64,000 nt of DNA. It comes from Prorocentrum cordatum. Lineage: Eukaryota; Sar; Dinophyceae; Prorocentrales; Prorocentraceae. Position 1 is the first letter of the stretch. Each line of letters opens with the position of its first letter. Position numbers and translations under genes: made by a program. The stretch covers positions 359,501 through 423,500 of the forward strand of contig CAUYUJ010000958.1 of assembly GCA_963575745.1 (NCBI GenBank), given 5' to 3'. Below are positions 51,722 through 64,000 of the stretch, one piece after another. The notes beneath the pieces are model-generated. The model made no database searches. It worked only from the letters and a program-made list of their open reading frames with translations, and was not told the DNA's origin.

Positions 51722-51935
51722 GGTCGTCGTCGTCGTCGTCGTCGACGTCGACGTCGACGTCGTCGTCGTCGTCGACGTCGCCGTCGTCGTCGTCGACGTC
51801 GTCGTCGTCGTCGTCGTCGTCGACGTCGACGTCGTGGTGGTCGTCGTCGTCGTCGTCGTCGTCGACGTCGTCGTCGTCGACGTTGACGTGGACGTCGACG
51901 TCGACGTCGCCGTCGTCGTCGTCGTCGACGTCGAC
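51516..51935. repeat. (CGT)n / GACGTC array
   Basis: About 420 bp of CGT triplets broken by frequent GACGTC hexamers. Since CGT read on the other strand is ACG, GACGTC junctions mark points where triplet orientation switches, giving many self-complementary sites. Confidence 0.95.
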
Positions 51936-51939
51936 GCCC

Positions 51940-52075
51940 AGGGCCGCGGTTCGACTGCTTCGCGGGCTCCGCGGCTTGGAACTGCAGTTCCACAGCCCTG
52001 GGCTGTGGAACCACAGCCCGCGAAGCTGTCGAACCTCCGCCCTGGGCGGTGGATCGTCTGCCCGGGGACATGGAA
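51940..52075 (+). repeat. palindromic ~20-mer family G, locus 2
   Basis: Palindromes include GGAACTGCAGTTCC, GGCTGTGGAACCACAGCC and CGCGAAGCTGTCGAACC, then TGGGCGGTGGATCGTCTGCC. The words CGCGAAGCTGTCGAACC and GGGCGGTGGA are shared with locus 1 at 50455-50495. Confidence 0.65.
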
Positions 52076-52410
52076 AAGCAGCCCCAGTAGCATCGAGGTC
52101 GTGCAGGGGGGGGCGGTTTGCCTGACCCGTTGCCTGCGCCGCCCGGGGAGGTCAGAGGCTGCGCGACAAGGCTCGGGAGGCCCAGATGGCGGAGCTCGAT
52201 AGGCGGGCAAGCCGCCTCGACGACTGCTTTGGGGTGGACGGGCGTGGGCCGCCCAAACAGAAGGCCAGGGGCCCGCAAACGCGCGAGCGCAGCCGCTCGA
52301 AACCGGACTCCCTGCAGCGAGGGGTCGGGCATCGAGCGGGGGCGGCCTCGTCGCGGCAGCGTTCCCGCGTTTGTGGGCGCCTTTTCAAGGGGAGTGGCAG
52401 TTGGAAGCAC

Positions 52411-58596
<6,186 letters not shown>

Positions 58597-59879
58597 GAGT
58601 TTGTTTGTGGCGGCCGGGCGGCCGATGAGACAGCATTCTGTGCTGGTAGGCCAAGTGCGGGGGCTAGGGGTGTGACGGCAACCGCGCTGCGCCGCCCCCC
58701 CCAAGCGCAGGGGGGGAGAAGGCCGATGGGGGAGCCAGGGGAGGGGGGGAGGCGGAGGAGGAGGATAAGAGGACCTGATAACGAGGATGGGGAAGAGGCG
58801 GGCGAGGGCAAAGGGAAGGAGGCGGAGAAGGAGGAGTTCGACGGCAGCGGCATTGCGTCAGCGTCAGGCTTCTGGATTTGCCTTCAGCGTATTGTGCATC
58901 TGCCCGTGCGAGGGGAACGCCAAGACTGTCCCTCTCTCCCTCCTTCCTCTTTCCCTCCATCCTCTTCTCTCCCCTCCTCCCTCCCCCCTCCTTCCCTCTC
59001 TCCCGCTGCCCCTCCCTCCCTCCTCCCTCCCTCCTCCCTCCCTCCCTCTCCCCCCCTCCCCTGTCCCTCCCGCCAAGAGTGTCTGTGCTCGACTTGGCCA
59101 TGCGCCCGGGATCAGGCATCGCGCCCATCCCGCCCATTCCCGCTCGTCCAGTCCTATCCCACGACTCGAGCGCCCTCCTCGGCGCGACAGGCACGAACGA
59201 GGGGTGGGGGAATGGGGGCAGGGAGGGGGGTGGAGGGACGTTTGGGGGGGGAGGGAGGGAAGGGGGGCGGTAAGGGAGAGAGGGAGAGGTGAGGGAGGGA
59301 GCAAGGAGGGTCGTCGTCGTCGTCCTCCAGCGGCCGTCGCGCGCCGCGCGGCACGTGCCCTCCCCGCCACGTGACGATGAAGTTCCAGGCTCCAGCGGCC
59401 GCCTCGCGCCGCGCGCCACCGCGCAGCTCGCCCCCCACTCGTCGGCCGTGGGACGAGGAGGAGGAGGAGGAGGAGCAGGGAGAGGAGGAGGAAGAGGGGG
59501 GAGAAGGAGAAGGAGACCTGCAGCCGCTGGCGACCCCATTCTAGGAGGACACACGTGCAGTTTCGTGGTTGCGTAGCCCCGCTTCTGTGTGGATGAGAGT
59601 TCCATTTGGCGTGCCGAGATGCACTGGCCGTGTCCGAGCCCGAGGAGCCCTGCGTGTCGTTCGACCGTTTGGAAGGTGTTCTTGCCGGGCGCCCGTGACA
59701 TGTTCTGGCGCAGTTCTTGAGCATAAGTAATAGTTCGCAAAAATGTCCGGAGGTTTCGTTGGCAAGTTGTACTTTCCAAAAGAATTCAGATAGGGGTAGC
59801 ATTGATTTTATTGCCATTTGTTGAATTTGTATATTTGGTGTCTCATGATGCTTTTATGCAGCATTGTGTTGTGATATCA
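58597..59879. other. 3' flank, pyrimidine-rich, no gene
   Basis: Contains CCCTCCCTCC runs (58925-59065), GGGAGGGAGG (59205-59300) and a short GGA array (59456-59515). Open frames on both strands follow these repeats. Nothing coding is recognised. Confidence 0.5.
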
Positions 59880-59965
59880 CAGTGCGCGGCTGTGGATCCA
59901 CAGCCCGCGGCTGTGGATCCACAGCCGGGTGCTGTGATTTAACAGCACCGTGCTGTTGTTTCACA
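59880..59965 (+). repeat. palindromic ~20-mer family G, locus 3
   Basis: GCGGCTGTGGATCCACAGCC occurs twice in tandem, followed by the decayed units GGTGCTGTGATTTAACAGCA and CGTGCTGTTGTTTCACATCA. Each unit is nearly self-complementary. Related units are at 50395-50510 and 51940-52075. Confidence 0.8.
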
Positions 59966-60450
59966 TCATGTTTTTTCATGCACAAAAAAGAATTAATTGT
60001 ATGACTGTTTCGTACATTGTTCCAGAACGCCGCGGATAAACTTGAATCATATCAATCACGATTGGGAATGGTCGGGAAGCATAAGTTGGCCAGCGTGCGG
60101 GGGATGTTGAGTGATGTCGGCGGTGGGCCGCTCTCATGTTCATAGTAATAAGGTTTGAGATTCGGAGAGCCGTTCTCGAGTCCGCCGGACGCGGTTCGGC
60201 CATGGTTCAGGGATCTCCTCGGGCATCGGTCTTGTGCCAACCGTGTCGTCGCTTCGCTCTTGAGGAGGGCGTCTAGCGATGCTCGCCCCCCCTCCTGCTC
60301 CTCCTGCCCTCCCTTTGGCAGGGCTGCCCCTCGCGCCGCAGGGCTCGAGATGCGCCTCGGCGGCAGCTTCTCTGATGACAATCGCACCCCTGTCTGGCAA
60401 ACGCACGTGCTCGGCAGTTCTCGCACCCGAGCTGGCTTCAGCGGCGCGCC
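59966..60450. other. 5' flank of family 2 gene
   Basis: AT-richer to about 60150, then GC-rich. No spliced-leader sequence or other recognised signal is seen. In dinoflagellates the 5' UTR acceptor for trans-splicing would be an AG in this stretch, which cannot be singled out. Confidence 0.45.
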
Positions 60451-61049
60451 ATGAGCGACGCCGTTAGCTTGGGTGGCCGCACGTGCGCGGCCAATGACAA
60501 CTACGGCCAGGTCATGCAACTCCCGGTAATGGACCTGACGACCATGTCGAAGGTGCTGGTGTGCAGTTGCTGCGGCCACAAGTGCAACGAAGAGACGCCA
60601 TTCGAGGGTGAGGCGGCGCACTTGATGTTCGGCGGATATTGGCCGTGGCACAGGTGAGCGGGAGGGTCAAGTCTGTGAGTTGTGCCTTCTGAGTGTTGGG
60701 GTCCTTGGGGTCCTTATCGGCCAGCAGGGCTTGGGGTCCTTGGGGTCCTTGGGGTCCTTGGGGTCCTTGGGGTCCTTGGGGTCCTTGGGATCCTTATCGG
60801 CCAGAGGGGCCCAGAAGGCCCCAAGCCAGACGTGGCCCGCCCAGGTACACGGCCACCGAAGACTGCGAGCTCAAGATCCCGAGGGGCTGCATCTGCCGCC
60901 TCTGCCCCAAGGAATACGGGCCGCGCAGCCAAGCGAGTGCGGGTGTGTTTCTGGGGTGGCGCTAGAGGCCAGATAGGCATTCCGGGGAGCCAACAGCAGG
61001 CGCAAGTGACAGAGAGAACAAAGACGAGAGAACAAGAGAGAGAGAGAGA

Positions 61050-61111
<62 letters not shown>

Positions 61112-63401
61112 CAAAAAGAGCTTCCTGGGGCCCGAGGGGGAGACAATGGCCACGAATAATCGCGGGAAGAAAATGGCCACAAAATGGCGTCGTAGGGGGC
61201 TCGCTTGAGAGAGCTCTTGGGTCCCAAGTCCCAGGGGTAGACGTGATTGTTGCCCTCTGTCCTGGGCGAAACCGATTTCGCCGCGCCACGTGCCATCGGT
61301 TTTCAATGTGTGTGGCCGTGCTCGGGGCGACGTCTGGGTTGCGGGGGAGGCCCCGTGCGGGGCGCGCGGCGTGATCGGTTTGGCCCAGGTGTTATTCCCA
61401 GTCTTCTCCTCCCGTCTCCTCCCCCTCCTCCCTCCGCTTCCACCTCCTCAGGAATCCTCCTCGTCCTCGCCCTCATCCTGCCCCCCCCTCCTCTTCCTCC
61501 TCCTAGACTGGGGGGCAGGCCCGCGCACTCGCGAGGCGCGCGGCTCCATAGGTGTTTGTTCTCCTCGGTCTTGCGTTGAAACATGGGGCGTTGACGAATT
61601 ATTTGCAGAAGATGAGGGGGGGGCCGGACGCGCGCGGCAACGTGATGAAGGGCCAGCGCGGTTATATCAAGCAGTTGAACGACGACCCGAGCTCGTCTTC
61701 GAAGGCCTTGTCGGCGGCTGTCTTCGAGGCGAAGACCGCGGTGACGGAGAAAAAGGAGAGGGGCTCCAAGAAGATTAGTCGCCGTACGTTCGTCTTGGAG
61801 AAGACCTTCCGCGACATGTACCTCAACCCCAGGGTCAGCACCTGCGTTGAGGCGTTCACCAAGCTGGAGCCGACAAAGAAGCACATCGACGATATTGTTG
61901 GCACTGTGGATGGCTTCTGGGCGCCCGGGGCTTTCAACGTGCACCTGCCGAACCATTGGGAGTGCGAGGACTATGAGACGGATGCCACCGCCATAACGAC
62001 GACGCACGACGACGGCTCGCTAGTGTTGGACAAGGGCCAGCAGGCGCGCAAGTTCGCGGCGCTCAGCCAGATGCACGGCGCGGGCGCGGAGGCTGCCAAG
62101 AGGCCTTGTTGGGCGTCGTTCGCCACCGCCACATTCCGCTTTCCAGCTGTAGCGCCCCCTTTCATGATGGGAAACGTCGGCGGCAGGGGGGCGCGCAGAC
62201 TGGAAGGCGCACTGCGGGGGTGGCGAATGGCGCTCCATCCAGCAAGATGGCCAAGCTCACCCCCGCAGACTTGTTGGCCATCGCGCAGGGCAGCTACGCG
62301 CGGAGCGCCCCTGCCTGCTCTGCGGCGAAGCCCCCGGAGGAAGAAGTGCTCGCACCGGAACTCGAAGACGACGATGACGACGACTCAGATGGAGCACAGA
62401 CGATAGGCGCATTCGACTTCCGCGCCAGGACACTGCTGGGCGGCGGCTTGGCGGCGCGTCAGACTACGACTGCGGGGTCAAGGCCGAGAACAGCTGGGCG
62501 GGGTCCAGTGCCGTCGCCGCCGCCAGGCGGCGGCAACCCTCTCATGCGCGGCTTGAACAGGGCTCGCTCGGAGGCGGGCAGCAGCGGTAGCAAACACCAG
62601 GCCAGCGTGGCGGTCGACTTGTCTAACGACGGCCGCTTCACCCGCTTGAAGAACGGCGTCGTTGCCGACGTCGACGCTGCAAAGCAGGAGATGGATAAGC
62701 TGCTGGACATGACGGAGTCCGAGGACATCGACATCGGGACTTCGACCACTTACACAAAGGAACTGTTAAAATCGTGGGCGAAGGTGAGTGGCCTGTGGAG
62801 GGCCGTCGTGGTGAAGATCGATGAGAGCACCAACAAGGGCCACCTCTCTGCAGAGTGCGACCTCGCCGCGAAGGGCCAGGCGGACGCCCAGGCGTGCAGC
62901 CACTTCCTCAAGGTGTTGACTAATTCTCGGTCGAGCTCGTCGGAGGTGTGCGAGGCCTACGCGGGCGCGGTTTCCGCTGGCATGCAGATGAACGCCGCGC
63001 TCGGCTCCATCAACTGGGGTGAGGAAGTGGCACAACAGATCTTCGTCGGCAACTACGCGGAGGCAACTCAGAACCTCCTGAGGTCTTCGCCCATCGTCGC
63101 AGCCCTCCGCGATTTAAAATCATATGGCGACGATAAGACCGAGGAGTGCGCAGTGAGGATCGTGGAAAACACCATCAGTAAGCTGATCATCAAGCTCAAG
63201 GCGAAGGACTTGGTGCCCGGGAAGAAAGTCGACACTCTGAACCCCTTCCACATTCTCCGCTCTTTCGTGTTGGAGCTCCACAAAGTCTCAATCCAGCCGG
63301 ACTTCCTTGCCACGTCATTGGTGGATGACATACGCGTGCTGTACCACGCGTCGGCCGTGGACACGATGGAGGATAAGTCGGAGACCGTGCGTGTCTTGTA
63401 G
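60451..63401 (+). CDS. uncharacterised dinoflagellate family 2 (multi-exon)
   Basis: Exon 1 starts at ATG 60451 and ends at 60653; exon 2 is 60845 to about 60940; exon 3 about 61552-62150; the last block about 62160 to the TAG at 63399-63401. Exons 1 and 2 together carry a Cys cluster: VCSCCGHKC, then GCICRLC. This suggests a small zinc-binding module of the type I recall at the N-terminus of an abundant unnamed dinoflagellate family (memory only). Exon 3 has KHGALTNYLQK, a helical part, and HWECEDYETDATAITTT followed by LDKGQQARKFAALSQ. The last block is mostly helical, with an acidic stretch (LEDDDDDDS) and a Pro/Gly-rich linker. Exon 3 and the last block differ in phase, so an intron or frameshift lies near 62110-62240. 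Function unknown; it lies 1.85 kb downstream of family 1 on the same strand. Confidence 0.6.
60654..60844 (+). other. 191-bp GT-AG intron of family 2 gene
   Basis: The donor context is CACAG|GTGAGC and the acceptor context CCCAG|GTACAC. Removing it joins exon 1 and exon 2 in phase (split Arg codon) and joins the Cys-containing segments. The same word, CAGGT, therefore stands at both borders. Inside are two copies of GTCCTTATCGGCCAG and a run of GTCCTTGGG 9-mers. Confidence 0.75.
60941..61551 (+). other. probable second intron of family 2 gene, with (GA)n
   Basis: Between the Cys-rich exon 2 and exon 3 lie a GA array (61027-61108) and pyrimidine-rich DNA (61405-61505) ending at a possible acceptor, CTCCATAG|GTG (61551). 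The donor is not fixed; AGTGCGGGTGTG at about 60940 is one candidate. Confidence 0.5.
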
Positions 63402-64000
63402 AGCTTCGAGAAGGCGAGGGCACCGAATCGCGCTGTCTCTCGGCTCACCGTCATCTGCCGCCCTTTTCGGTGGGGCCCCAATCCCACGCTGAACGAGGGC
63501 TGTAGCTTTCGGTGCACCGAAGGACTACGCAATGATCGGGGCCTGGAGTGGGTGGGTGGATGGGCGCGAAAGGCGGAGCCGGAGCAGCCCTCCCCCATCC
63601 GCGTCCTCCTGACGGAGCACGCCTCGGGCAAACTCTTGATGAACAGGGCCAACGATATTCTCGACATGTCCGAGGATGCCATGCGGGAGCAGGCCAAGAT
63701 TTCGAATGCTGAGAAATGCGTCGCGGATGCGATGTCCTCCGTGGAGTCGGGCGACCGAGTTGCGGCCAAGGCTGCTTTGAAATCGATGACAGAGGCTATC
63801 CAGGTGGTGCAGGCCTCCAAGGTGCCCGCGGTGAAGGCCAAGGGCGACGAGCTTGTAAAGCTGGTCGAGACTGGTGCCAAGGGCGCGGGGGCGGAGGTGA
63901 AGGGGGGGGCGCGAGAACTCCCGAGCCGTCGGAGGGGGGAGGGCCAGGGTGGGAGGAGGCGGGCGAGGAGGCGGCGGAAACTCAACAAGCGAAGGCCAAC
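63402..64000 (+). CDS. continuation of family 2 frame after TAG, cut by window end
   Basis: The reading frame continues open from the TAG at 63399-63401 to the window end. It contains protein-like helical sequence: LLMNRANDILDMSEDAMREQ, AEKCVADAMSSVESGDRVAA, KSMTEAIQVVQASKVPAVKA and DELVKLVETGAKGAG, then an Arg/Gly-rich low-complexity run. Either the stop lies in an intron (for example from GTGCGTGTC at 63387 to CTGTAG near 63505), or it is a real nonsense change, or the TAG is read through. I cannot decide between these from one sequence. Confidence 0.5.

Overview
The window is nuclear DNA of a dinoflagellate, most likely a photosynthetic one. The strongest evidence is at 34494-34515: an exact match to the 22-nt dinoflagellate trans-spliced leader (DinoSL). 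It sits at the 5' end of a LINE-type retrotransposon, so it looks like a relict leader carried in by retroposition of a trans-spliced mRNA. Supporting evidence: a nuclear-type gene (about 13.0-14.0 kb) for a protein with a twin-arginine thylakoid-lumen targeting region; two large protein families at 52.4-64.0 kb that I know only as abundant uncharacterised dinoflagellate proteins (from memory, no search run); GT-AG introns; and a very high load of trinucleotide arrays. The species cannot be named from the sequence alone.

Layout. 0-12 kb: minisatellites, GGA/GAT/CGT arrays, two small hAT-like MITEs with perfect 8-bp target duplications (2.3 and 9.8 kb), and an inverted minisatellite structure (6.9-8.6 kb). 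12.1-14.0 kb: a composite repeat followed by the plastid-lumen protein gene. 14-18 kb: non-coding, with two foldback elements. 18.5-34 kb: a repeat domain built from a ~430-bp satellite, a ~64-bp minisatellite and short linking modules, organised in places as a ~1.7-kb higher-order repeat; it is interrupted by GAT/GGA arrays and a minus-strand repeat-protein ORF (25.3-26.8 kb). 34.5-39.4 kb: the DinoSL-tagged LINE (ORF1-like coiled coil, APE-type endonuclease, reverse transcriptase, C-terminal zinc knuckle), broken by about four frameshifts. 39.5-46.7 kb: non-coding, with one foldback element and two more copies of the composite repeat. 46.7-49.1 kb: a 2.4-kb nearly pure polypurine tract (GGA, then AAG/AAT). 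49-52 kb: trinucleotide arrays and palindromic 20-mers. 52.4-58.6 kb: a multi-exon gene or degenerate element with a transposase-like N-terminus. 60.4-64.0 kb: a second multi-exon family running off the window.

The coding content divides into one host organelle gene, one retrotransposon and two uncharacterised families on the same strand. No bacterial-type operon logic applies. Most long open frames in the window are translations of microsatellites and are not listed as genes. Exon boundaries are stated only where splice signals and reading frame agree.
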